Source: Candidatus Melainabacteria bacterium
GTDB taxonomy: Bacteria > Cyanobacteriota > Vampirovibrionia > Gastranaerophilales > Gastranaerophilaceae
Reading direction: 5' to 3'
Length of the DNA stretch: 64,000 nucleotides
Assembly (NCBI GenBank): GCA_003258725.1
Contig: QHMG01000008.1
Location: 62,001-126,000, forward strand
Below are positions 1 to 8,137 of this stretch, piece after piece. Position numbers and translations under genes: made by a program. Position 1 is the stretch's first letter; each line of letters begins with the position of its first letter. The notes below the pieces were generated by a model. It did not search any database. It saw only the letters and a list, made by a program, of their open reading frames with translations, and was not told where the DNA came from.

Positions 1-270
1 AATCAAGTTGCAACAAACCAAATAAATACAGCTCAAGTTATTGCTAACAACAATGATATTGCAATTAACGCAACAACTGACGCAGATTCTGCTGTTACTG
101 ATTTGTCAGGCATAATAAAAGATGCTGAAAATACGGATATAAAAACAGAACCAGAACCAACTGATAAAACTTTAGATGTTACTAACGAAGATAATAAAAC
201 AACAGAAACTCCTGTAGCAAAAGGTGAAACAGAAGTTGAAGATGAAAACAAAAAGAAAAAAGAAGCATAA
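1..270 (+). CDS. 3' end of an unknown acidic/lysine-rich protein (partial)
   Basis: An open frame runs from the first base to a TAA at 268-270, giving 89 residues with no start in the window. The residues are dominated by Asn, Thr, Asp, Glu and Ala, and the tail is rich in Glu and Lys. This looks like a disordered C-terminal tail. No domain is recognisable. The open frame, low-complexity coding composition and a perfect terminator hairpin 28 bases downstream make a real gene end likely. Function cannot be assigned from this fragment. Confidence 0.6.
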   Translation, partial: NQVATNQINTAQVIANNNDIAINATTDADSAVTDLSGIIKDAENTDIKTEPEPTDKTLDVTNEDNKTTETPVAKGETEVEDENKKKKEA

Positions 271-297
271 TTGACTTTGAATAAAAATAGGAATAAC

Positions 298-332
298 AAA
301 CAGGCAGTTTGCAAAATGCAAACTGCCTGTTT
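298..332 (+). terminator. Intrinsic terminator
   Basis: A perfect 15-bp stem (arms 298-312 and 318-332, loop aaaat) is followed by a T-rich run. It ends the partial gene at 1-270. Confidence 0.85.
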
Positions 333-360
333 GTTTAAATTCTTCTTCTTCGCACTTTTA

Positions 361-638
361 ACTCCACATCGGCTTACGCTTTTTTTGTTCCTGTGGTACT
401 CGGACATTCGTCCTGCGTTCCTACGTCACAGATATTATGTTGCGTGTCTTGTTTGTCTTTGCCATCGCAAAGCCAATACCGACACTCCACATCGGCTTAC
501 GCTTTTTTCCGCCTGTGCAATCAAAGATTGCTTCGTTCATTCACTTACGTTTCATTCACAACGGCGGTGATATTATGTTTCGCCAATGCTCCGCCGACTC
601 CCGTCGCCGTGTGCTTGACTCCACATCGGCTTACGCTT
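361..638. repeat. Repeat family A, with three copies of its stop-proximal end
   Basis: The motif ccacatcggcttacgctttt occurs three times, at about 364-383, 487-506 and 621-640. The full element at 509-638 recurs at 42843-42971, and a shortened form lies at 3543-3588 after leuS. The element abuts the acpS stop codon (639-641, minus strand). Open frames across this stretch are repeat-derived and are not called as genes. Nothing else is visible between 333 and 638. Confidence 0.8.
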
Positions 639-977
639 TTATTTCGCAATAACAAACGCAATTGCCTTTGTTTTATCGTGAGAAATACTCAATTTGAAAC
701 GAAGATTTTTTGATATCTTTTTCAAAAGTCTAAGTTTTGGACAACCATTTTTATCGTGATAAGTTTCAATATCAGTTAAATAAACACCCGTAACACCATA
801 TTGTTGAAGAGCCTTAATGCAAGCCTCTTTTGCACAAAACTTGCCAGCAAAATGTTGAGAAGGTTTTGCTTGTGCCAAACAATACTCTTGTTCACCATGT
901 GTAAAAATCTTGTCTAAAAGTTGTTTTGAACGATATTCAAATCTGTTGCTATCTTCAATATCTACACCAATTTGCAT
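639..977 (-). CDS. acpS: Holo-[acyl-carrier-protein] synthase
   Basis: This 112-residue protein matches AcpS in length and motifs. It has an N-terminal IGVDIEDSNRF with the metal-binding Asp, a central FCAKEACIKAL helix corresponding to the family's F(A/S)xKEAxxKA, and a C-terminal SISHDK. By family knowledge it transfers 4'-phosphopantetheine from CoA to apo-ACP in the cytosol, activating ACP for fatty-acid synthesis. A GAGGT ribosome site lies just upstream of the ATG. It diverges from leuS with a short shared promoter region. Repeat family A starts directly at its stop codon. Confidence 0.9.
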   Translation of the reverse strand: MQIGVDIEDSNRFEYRSKQLLDKIFTHGEQEYCLAQAKPSQHFAGKFCAKEACIKALQQYGVTGVYLTDIETYHDKNGCPKLRLLKKISKNLRFKLSISHDKTKAIAFVIAK

Positions 978-1024
978 AAATTTTACCTCATTTTTAATAT
1001 TATATATTCTAATTTATTTTATCA

Positions 1025-1033
1025 TGGTAAAAT
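1025..1033 (+). promoter_or_regulatory. Extended -10 promoter for leuS
   Basis: TGGTAAAAT fits an extended -10 (TGnTAnAAT) about 30 bases before the leuS ATG. The same style recurs before rimP, yebC, thiL and tcmP. No clear -35 was seen. Confidence 0.45.
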
Positions 1034-1064
1034 AAATTTATACAGTAATTATGAAGGGAAAAAT

Positions 1065-3542
1065 ATGAATAAAGAATACTTTCCACAAGAAATAGAAAAA
1101 AAATGGCAAAAGTATTGGGAAGAAAATCATACTTTCCATACGCCAAACGACAGTGACAAGCCTAAATATTACGCATTGTCAATGTTCCCATATCCAAGCG
1201 GAAAACTTCACATGGGACACGTTAGAAACTATACAATTACTGACGTAATTGCTCGTTTCAAAAAAATGCAGGGGTTCAATGTTCTTCATCCAATGGGTTG
1301 GGATAGCTTTGGTTTACCTGCTGAAAACGCAGCGATGAAACATGGCGCTAATCCAGAAACTTGGACAGACGAAAATATTGCATATATGACAAAACAACTT
1401 AAAATGTTGGGTCTTTCTTATGATTGGGATAGAGAAGTTACAACTTGCAAACCTGATTACTACAAATGGACTCAATGGTTGTTCTTACAGTTATATAAAA
1501 AAGGGTTAGCATACAAAAAAGAAGCTGCCGTAAATTGGTGTGAAAGTTGCGGTACTGTACTTGCAAACGAACAAGTTATCGACGGCAAATGCTGGCGTTG
1601 TGATAGCGTTGTAGAAAAAAAATATTTATCTCAATGGTTCTTAAAAATAACAGATTACGCAGATAGACTTCTTAAAGACCTTGATAAACTTGAAGGTTGG
1701 GGCGATAACGTAAAAACAATGCAAGCAAATTGGATTGGAAAATCTCAAGGTGCAATCTTGAAATTCAAAGTTGTCGAAAAAGATATGGAAATTCCTGTTT
1801 ACACAACTCGTCCAGATACAGCATTTGGTATAACATACCTTGTTGTTGCGCCCGAATATAAAGATATTGAAGCGCTTACAACTGAAGAAAACAAACAAGC
1901 AGTTGAAGAATACAGAGCAAATGCTCGCAAATTAACAGAAATCGAAAGACTTTCTACTGATAGAATTAAAACAGGTGTACCTTTAGGAACTCACGCAATC
2001 AATCCATTTACAGGTGAAAAATTCCCTCTATGGACTGCTGATTATGCATTGGTAGAATACGGTACAGGGGCTGTAATGGCTGTACCTACTCACGATGAAC
2101 GTGACTTCGCTTTCGCTAAAAAATACAACTTACCAATGAAGGTTGTTATTTCACCAAAAGACAAAGAATTGAATGTTGAAGAAATGACAAACGCTTACAC
2201 AGAAGAAGGTGTAATGGTAAACTCTGGCGAATTCAACGGAATGAAAAATATTGATGCAAAAAAAGCAATTACACAATTTGCAGTTGATAATGGTTTTGGC
2301 GAATTTAAAACTCAATTCAGATTAAGAGACTGGCTAGTTTCTCGTCAAAGATATTGGGGCGCTCCAATTCCTATTGTATACTGTGACAAATGTGGTATCC
2401 AGCCTATTCCTGAAGATCAACTACCTGTATTATTACCGAAAGATGTTGATTTTTCTGTTGTAGGTAAATCACCAATTACAACATCTAAAACATTTAAAGA
2501 CACTGTTTGCCCTGTATGTGGCGGACATGCGGTTAGAGAAACTGATACAATGGATACGTTTATGTGTTCAAGTTGGTACTACTTACGTTATTCAGATGCT
2601 AGAAATTCTGAAAAATGCTTTGATAAAGAATTAGTTGATAAATGGCTACCTGTTGACCAATATGTCGGTGGTATTGAACATGCCATTCTTCACTTGTTAT
2701 ATTCAAGATTTTTCACAAAAGCATTACACGATTTAGGTCTTGTAGGTTTTGATGAACCATTCAAAAACTTGTTGACTCAAGGTATGGTTCTTAAAGACGG
2801 TTCAAAAATGTCTAAATCTAAAGGCAACACAGTAGATCCAGATGAAATCTTTAAAAATTATGGAGCTGATACAGCAAGAACCTTTATTCTTTCTGATTCA
2901 CCTCCTGCAAGAGACTTCGATTGGTCAGACGCAGGCGTTGAAGGCTGTTACAAATTCTTAAACAGAGTTTGGAGACTTGTTTCAACAAACCAAGAAAAAA
3001 TTACCTTTAATTACAAAGTTCCAGAGACTCGTACAAAAGCTAATGATGATTTAGTTCGTATGGTTCATATCTCAATTAAGGGTATTACTAACGACATCTC
3101 AAATGACTTCCAATTCAACACCGTAATTTCTAAATATAGAGAATTGGCAAATTACATTTCTGATTGGACTAACAAAGCTCAATGGAATGATGAAGACAAA
3201 AATGTATTCAGTTTTGCAATTTTAACATTAATGAAATTAATGTCGCCTGTTGCAGTTCACATGACTGAAGAAGTTTGGACTTCATTAGGTGCAAAAACTT
3301 CAATCCACGACGAAAAATGGTGCGAATATGATGAAAACCTTGCAAAAGCAAGTTCAATCACATTAGTTGTCCAAATCAACGGTAAAGTTCGTGATAAAAT
3401 AGAAGTTGACGAAGCCTTAGACCAAGAAGAATTGAAGAAAATAGCTCTTGAAAGTCAAAAGGTTAAAGATGCGACAGAAGGCAAACAAGTTGTCAAAGTT
3501 ATCGTTGTACCTAAAAAGCTAGTTAATATTGTGGTTAAATAA
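1065..3542 (+). CDS. leuS: Leucyl-tRNA synthetase
   Basis: This is a complete class I leucyl-tRNA synthetase of 825 residues. It charges tRNA-Leu with leucine in the cytosol. The HIGH-type signature is HMGH at residues 49-52 and KMSKS is at 581-585. Between them lie the zinc-type cysteine pairs and the editing domain (TRPDT and the GTGAVMAVPTHDERD region). The ATG at 1065 is preferred over an upstream in-frame ATG at 972 because it has a GAAGGGA ribosome site six bases upstream and begins directly with the conserved N-terminal FPQEIEKKWQKYW. A shortened family A repeat follows the stop. Confidence 0.97.
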   Translation: MNKEYFPQEIEKKWQKYWEENHTFHTPNDSDKPKYYALSMFPYPSGKLHMGHVRNYTITDVIARFKKMQGFNVLHPMGWDSFGLPAENAAMKHGANPETWTDENIAYMTKQLKMLGLSYDWDREVTTCKPDYYKWTQWLFLQLYKKGLAYKKEAAVNWCESCGTVLANEQVIDGKCWRCDSVVEKKYLSQWFLKITDYADRLLKDLDKLEGWGDNVKTMQANWIGKSQGAILKFKVVEKDMEIPVYTTRPDTAFGITYLVVAPEYKDIEALTTEENKQAVEEYRANARKLTEIERLSTDRIKTGVPLGTHAINPFTGEKFPLWTADYALVEYGTGAVMAVPTHDERDFAFAKKYNLPMKVVISPKDKELNVEEMTNAYTEEGVMVNSGEFNGMKNIDAKKAITQFAVDNGFGEFKTQFRLRDWLVSRQRYWGAPIPIVYCDKCGIQPIPEDQLPVLLPKDVDFSVVGKSPITTSKTFKDTVCPVCGGHAVRETDTMDTFMCSSWYYLRYSDARNSEKCFDKELVDKWLPVDQYVGGIEHAILHLLYSRFFTKALHDLGLVGFDEPFKNLLTQGMVLKDGSKMSKSKGNTVDPDEIFKNYGADTARTFILSDSPPARDFDWSDAGVEGCYKFLNRVWRLVSTNQEKITFNYKVPETRTKANDDLVRMVHISIKGITNDISNDFQFNTVISKYRELANYISDWTNKAQWNDEDKNVFSFAILTLMKLMSPVAVHMTEEVWTSLGAKTSIHDEKWCEYDENLAKASSITLVVQINGKVRDKIEVDEALDQEELKKIALESQKVKDATEGKQVVKVIVVPKKLVNIVVK

Positions 3543-3588
3543 TGATGCATAAGCTGATGTAGAGTCGGCAGAGCATTGACGCAACATA
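3543..3588 (+). repeat. Shortened repeat family A after the leuS stop
   Basis: This reads gcataagctgatgtagagtc then ggcagagcattgacg. It is the stop-proximal end of family A with about 22 bases lost between two GAGTC copies, which suggests deletion by recombination at that short repeat. It begins at the leuS stop, as the other copies do at theirs. Confidence 0.65.
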
Positions 3589-3628
3589 TAAGAAGCGCCG
3601 AAGTTTTCAACTTCGGCGCTTCTTATAT
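3586..3628. terminator. Bidirectional terminator between leuS and the convergent gene
   Basis: A near-perfect long hairpin has the arms atataagaagcgccgaagtt and its complement around a tiny loop. It is flanked by A/T runs on both sides and serves both converging genes. Confidence 0.85.
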
Positions 3629-3648
3629 ATAATTAAATTCATTAAATC

Positions 3649-5538
3649 TTAGTGACTCCAACCGTCTGGAAGTTCTTTTTTAGAATATTCTATCGGCTTT
3701 TTAGGAGCTTCTGCTAATTTTTTATCCAAATATGCTATTGTTTCAGGAAAATTTTGTTGCAAGTATTGTGAACGTATACCCAAAACTTCATGAGTTTTTG
3801 CTGTTGTCAAAAGAGCGTTTGATTCTGCAATTGTCTCTTTTTTACCACCAATTTCACCGTTGTAGTGAGTTTCGTGGTTAATAAAGTATGCAATGTGATT
3901 TCTTTGAGCATCTGGATATGCTTTATTAAATGCTTTTTTTTCTTTTTCGTAGATTTCGTTGAATTTTTTATCGTTAAACAACGCTTTTCCAACTGTTTCT
4001 TTTTCTTTTTGCATGTCTACATCTTTCACATCACAAGCATGCCCTAATTCGTGTAAAATAACAAACAAATCGTTACCCGTTACAATTTTACGTTCTGCTT
4101 CAGTCGTTTGAGAATAAGAACTTAAAACATCAGGAATACCAACCAATTTATTTGTTGATTGTTTTAGTTTGAATAATTCTTCACCAGGCATTTGTTTCAA
4201 AACATTCAAAATTGGCTCTTGCATGCCAGAAATATCATCAAAAAGTTCAAATTTTGCTGTTCTTTTTGGATTTTCAAGGTCTTTTACACTAATTCCATAA
4301 CCTTTTTCAGGTATTGAAATTTCATATTCATGACCGTTTTTAGATGAAATAAATTTTTTGTCATTAACAATTTCAAAAGATTCACTGTTATTTAAAAGAA
4401 CCTTGCCTTTTTTGTCTGTAATTTTGTAGTCAACAATTCTGTTACCTTGAGGGTCATCTTCATATAAATATTGAGTTCTAACTCCTAGAGGTGAAGTCAT
4501 ATCTTTTTTAATTGTTGTAATACCTGTTTTTTTGTCAACTTTTGCAGACGAAATTTCTTTAACTTCGCCATTTGCCATGACATGCTTAATATTAAAAATA
4601 CCTTTAACATCTGATGGTTCTGTGTATTCAGTTCTTTGAACTTTGCCCTTTTTATCTTTAACAAGTCTAATTTCGTGAGTTACAAGACTTCTGCCTTTTT
4701 TGTCTAATTCATAACGAGTTTTGGCAGTTGTATTGTTCCTCAAATCGTTAACTTTTTTAATTTGGTATTCTTTACCATTTTGAGATTTGTAGTGAGTCAA
4801 AGATTCAAGTGCATAGCGGTTAAGTTTACTATCCATAACCTCTTTCACTGTAATGTCGTTATTTTTTACAACCGTTTTTGTAAAATCATCGTCATTTACA
4901 ACACCTTTTTTAACTGCAACAAGAGTATAATCACCCTTTGAATATTCATCTCTTGCAAAAGTAACTTCTTTTAAACCGTCTTCACCCAATGTTTTTACCA
5001 TGTCATTAACTTTGCCTGCTAATTTTTTAGTATCAATTTTTGTTGGTTCTTGAACTGTTTTGATAATATTTTTGCCTGTCAAAGGAGTATCAATTAATTG
5101 CGCAATTCTTTTAATATCTTTCGGCTCCATGTGGTAAACATCTTCAACTTCGCTTGTTGTTGAAAATTTTAACTCATCTTTTTTATCTTTTTTTGTTGCA
5201 ATATTAGTAATATCTTTTACAGTATCATAAGGAAGTGCAAGGATATTTCTCAATCCTAATTGAGAAATATTTTTTTGTGGTGCTAATTTTTGAGCAAATT
5301 CACATTTTTTAGGGTCTTCTTCCAAAGATTTTTTAATACCCTCTAACACTTGTGGATAGCGGTATTTATTCGTTTTTCCGTCAGTTTCTTTCATATTTGA
5401 AAGAGTATCCATTACAACATCAGGTGTCAACGATTTTTCAAATTTATCATCTTTTAAACCTGTTTCTTTTGCTTTTGCGGGTTGCTTTTTTAATTCCGTA
5501 CCAATAATTTTTGACGAATTTACTCTATTTATTTCCAT
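3649..5538 (-). CDS. Large HELGH zinc-metalloprotease-like protein (paralogue 2)
   Basis: This 629-residue protein has no visible signal peptide. A HELGH zinc-protease motif lies at about residues 496-500, followed some 70 residues later by an ETIAES segment that could supply the third (Glu) ligand. That spacing resembles anthrax lethal factor (ATLF)-type domains. The middle is a Lys/Asp-rich beta-repeat region with phrases such as YLYEDDPQGNRI, shared with the upstream gene. The two genes lie in tandem 47 bases apart and are clearly paralogous. The protease role is inferred from the motif; substrate and location are unknown. Confidence 0.6.
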   Translation of the reverse strand: MEINRVNSSKIIGTELKKQPAKAKETGLKDDKFEKSLTPDVVMDTLSNMKETDGKTNKYRYPQVLEGIKKSLEEDPKKCEFAQKLAPQKNISQLGLRNILALPYDTVKDITNIATKKDKKDELKFSTTSEVEDVYHMEPKDIKRIAQLIDTPLTGKNIIKTVQEPTKIDTKKLAGKVNDMVKTLGEDGLKEVTFARDEYSKGDYTLVAVKKGVVNDDDFTKTVVKNNDITVKEVMDSKLNRYALESLTHYKSQNGKEYQIKKVNDLRNNTTAKTRYELDKKGRSLVTHEIRLVKDKKGKVQRTEYTEPSDVKGIFNIKHVMANGEVKEISSAKVDKKTGITTIKKDMTSPLGVRTQYLYEDDPQGNRIVDYKITDKKGKVLLNNSESFEIVNDKKFISSKNGHEYEISIPEKGYGISVKDLENPKRTAKFELFDDISGMQEPILNVLKQMPGEELFKLKQSTNKLVGIPDVLSSYSQTTEAERKIVTGNDLFVILHELGHACDVKDVDMQKEKETVGKALFNDKKFNEIYEKEKKAFNKAYPDAQRNHIAYFINHETHYNGEIGGKKETIAESNALLTTAKTHEVLGIRSQYLQQNFPETIAYLDKKLAEAPKKPIEYSKKELPDGWSH

Positions 5539-5585
5539 TTTATACCGTTTTTTCTACTTTGTTTTTCTATTCTACCTTATTTTGG

Positions 5586-7367
5586 TTATTTAAACAAGTA
5601 TTCTGACATTTTTGCAATTGTTTTTGGGAAGTATTGTTGCAAATATTGTGAACGTGCTGCTATATCGTTTTGTGTATTATACGAATTTAATAGTGCATTT
5701 GATTCAGCAACAGTTTCTTCTAAACCGCCTCTTGAACCTGAATAGTGTTCTTCTACGTCAATAAAGTAGTTAATATGATCTCTTTGTGCGTTTGGAAAGG
5801 CTTTGTTAAATGCAGCTCTTTCTTTGTCATACACTTTTTGTATATCTTCAGTTCTTGTTAAAACACTATTTCCGTTCTTGTTGTCTTTTGAGTGACCTAG
5901 TTCGTGTAATACAGAATAAAAATCATCTACAATATCAATTTCTTTTTTATCTGGCCAATAACAACAGTCCTCTAATTTATCTACACCTTTAAGAATATTT
6001 GTCGTATCTTTTAGATTAATCAATTCTTCTCCTGGAAATTTTTTCAACAAGTTAAGCATTGATTTTCTATTACCTTTAACCATTTTGTTTAAATTTAAGT
6101 TATTTTCTTGCTTTGTATCTCTGTCTTTAACTGTCAAAGTATTTTTATCTTCACTTACAGTCATTTCATAAACTTTACCGTTTTTAGATGAAATAAAGTG
6201 ATTATCGTCTACAACTTCAAAAGATTGAGAATAATTTAATAATGTTTTACCTTTTTCATCTGTAATTTTATAATCAATAATTCTATTACCTTGTGGGTCA
6301 TTTTCATATAAATATTGAGTTCTTGTACCATCTAATGATTTCATATCACGTTTTACAGATACAATACCTGTTTTTTTATCAATTTTACCTGATGAAATTT
6401 GGTCTACTTTTCCATTTGGATAAGTATATTTGATATCATAAACACCTTTAACTTCTGACGGTGTCATAAATTCTGTTCTAAGTTTTTTACCATTTTTATC
6501 TTTTACAATTCTAACTTGGTTTTCAACATTTGGATAACCTTCATCATCAATGTATGAACGAACTGAAGAAATTGTATTATTTCTATAATCATTTGTTTTT
6601 CTTAATTCATACATCTTTCCACTTGCAGATGTGTATTCGGTTGTTTCATCAACAGCAAGTCTATTTAGTTTTTTATCTAATAATTCTGTTTTTGTAATAC
6701 CAAAAAGAGTTTTTCCTGTGATAACATAAGCATTTTCAGGGTCATAAACATCTTTTTTGAAAGAAACCTTATCTAAAGACTTTGAGCCACAAGATTTTTC
6801 CATTTCATTGATTTTTGAACCTAATTTTTTCAAATCAAGTTCTTTATTTTGAGCGATATTAATCATCTCATTTGGCGCAATTGTAGTTTCTGTTAGTGGT
6901 CTAATTCTTTCTAAATCTGTAACGGGAAGCGCAGAAAATTTAATCAAATGGCTACTTGCATATTTAGGATTACCATTTTCTTTTGTTTTTTTAGAAAATT
7001 CATTTACAACTACCAATGAATCAGCTTTACCATAAGAAATTCTTGCTAAATCTTTTCCCTTCATGTTTGACAAATGAGCCATATCTCTCAATGGTTCTAA
7101 TCTTGCAGGTTCTCTATCGACATTTTTCAAAATTTGCATTATATGTTGTGTATTATAGACAGATTTACCGTTTTTGTCTTTAATACTTTCCAATTCATTC
7201 GTAAAACCTACTCTATCGTAAGCGGATTTTTCAAATGTATCTTGTTTTGGTTCGTAACTGATTGGAGAAGTTGCTTTACCTAACTTGCCACTCTTACCCT
7301 TTCCTCTTGGTCGATTCAGTTGTTGAACTTGAGTAACATCGTACGCTGATACATTTCGGATTGCCAT
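5586..7367 (-). CDS. Large HELGH zinc-metalloprotease-like protein (paralogue 1)
   Basis: This is the tandem paralogue of the gene at 3649-5538, sharing the central repeat-rich region and the C-terminal HELGH, here followed by SKD instead of ACD. The conserved downstream ETVAESNALL is also present, then a SQYLQQ(Y/N)FP segment in both. I start it at the internal Met beginning MAIRNVSAYD (593 residues), which resembles the short N-termini of neighbouring family proteins. A start at 7421 would add 18 residues; neither has a strong ribosome site. It diverges from rimP. Protease activity is inferred only. Confidence 0.55.
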   Translation of the reverse strand: MAIRNVSAYDVTQVQQLNRPRGKGKSGKLGKATSPISYEPKQDTFEKSAYDRVGFTNELESIKDKNGKSVYNTQHIMQILKNVDREPARLEPLRDMAHLSNMKGKDLARISYGKADSLVVVNEFSKKTKENGNPKYASSHLIKFSALPVTDLERIRPLTETTIAPNEMINIAQNKELDLKKLGSKINEMEKSCGSKSLDKVSFKKDVYDPENAYVITGKTLFGITKTELLDKKLNRLAVDETTEYTSASGKMYELRKTNDYRNNTISSVRSYIDDEGYPNVENQVRIVKDKNGKKLRTEFMTPSEVKGVYDIKYTYPNGKVDQISSGKIDKKTGIVSVKRDMKSLDGTRTQYLYENDPQGNRIIDYKITDEKGKTLLNYSQSFEVVDDNHFISSKNGKVYEMTVSEDKNTLTVKDRDTKQENNLNLNKMVKGNRKSMLNLLKKFPGEELINLKDTTNILKGVDKLEDCCYWPDKKEIDIVDDFYSVLHELGHSKDNKNGNSVLTRTEDIQKVYDKERAAFNKAFPNAQRDHINYFIDVEEHYSGSRGGLEETVAESNALLNSYNTQNDIAARSQYLQQYFPKTIAKMSEYLFK

Positions 7368-7489
7368 TTTTAAAACACACACTTTCTTTGTTTTGAGTAA
7401 ACTATATGGGCTTAAACGCATGTAAATATTCTTTTTGCCATGTTTTAAAAGTTTTGTAACATGTCTTAACGCTATATTTTCTTAACAAC

Positions 7490-7518
7490 TTTACAAAACT
7501 GTATATATTTGCTAGAAT
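7490..7518 (+). promoter_or_regulatory. Promoter of rimP-nusA
   Basis: TTTACA and TAGAAT are separated by 17 bases, and the -10 is extended (TGCTAGAAT). Predicted transcription starts near 7525, just before the leader hairpin at 7537. Confidence 0.65.
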
Positions 7519-7536
7519 ATATACATAAGTTTCTTT

Positions 7537-7569
7537 AAAAAGAGAACAGGAAATCCTGTTCTCTTTTTA
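7537..7569 (+). terminator. Terminator-like hairpin in the rimP-nusA leader (candidate attenuator)
   Basis: A 15-bp stem (aaaaagagaacagga pairing with tcctgttctcttttt) with a two-base loop ends in a T run. It lies between the promoter and the rimP ATG, and no plus-strand gene lies upstream to be terminated. It therefore sits in the leader and could attenuate rimP-nusA transcription. Confidence 0.75.
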
Positions 7570-7587
7570 TAATAAAGGATAGGGGCT

Positions 7588-8070
7588 ATGAAAGAAGAAG
7601 TTAATAGACACGAAATACTCGAAAAAATTATGCCACTTGTGGAAAATACAGCTATGAGGTTTAATTTAGTACCCGTAGAAGTTGACTTTACTAAAGAAAA
7701 CCACCGTTGGTATCTTAGAATATTCTTGTTCTCATACGACCACCCTGTTAACCTTGATGATTGCGAAAATGTTACAAGAAGTATTCAAGACTTTTTAGAC
7801 GAATTAATTCCTTGTAAATACTATCTTGAAGTATCTTCTCCAGGGTTAGAAAGAAAATTCAAATCTGACAAAGAATACTTAATTTTCAGAGGAAGAAACG
7901 TAAGCATCAAATTAAAAGAACAACCAAAAGACGGTTCTGAACAAATTTTTAAGGCTAAATTAGTTGATTATGACGAACGAGAAGGTATTACTATCATTAG
8001 ACTTGAAGATGAAAAAGAAATGGTTTTACCACTTAGTGCAATAAAATCAACAAAACTTTATTTTGAATAG
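7588..8070 (+). CDS. rimP: Ribosome maturation factor RimP
   Basis: This 160-residue protein matches RimP (YlxS/YhbC), which assists 30S subunit maturation. The family's EVSSPGLERKF is present near the middle, preceded by the DCENVTRSI region, and a C-terminal SH3-like domain follows. It precedes nusA in the conserved rimP-nusA order. An AAGGATAGGGG ribosome site lies just before the ATG. The leader hairpin suggests control by premature termination. Confidence 0.95.
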   Translation: MKEEVNRHEILEKIMPLVENTAMRFNLVPVEVDFTKENHRWYLRIFLFSYDHPVNLDDCENVTRSIQDFLDELIPCKYYLEVSSPGLERKFKSDKEYLIFRGRNVSIKLKEQPKDGSEQIFKAKLVDYDEREGITIIRLEDEKEMVLPLSAIKSTKLYFE

Positions 8071-8137
8071 CCCATAAAATACCAAGTAAATATGGTATAA
8101 CATAACAACAAAACACAAAATTGAAAGGATATAAAAA

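Noticed and set aside
271..713. Overlapping plus-strand frames across the first repeat cluster
   Set aside because: They are translations of repeat family A without ribosome sites.
972..1064. Upstream in-frame extension of leuS
   Set aside because: No ribosome site or family similarity; the ATG at 1065 has both.
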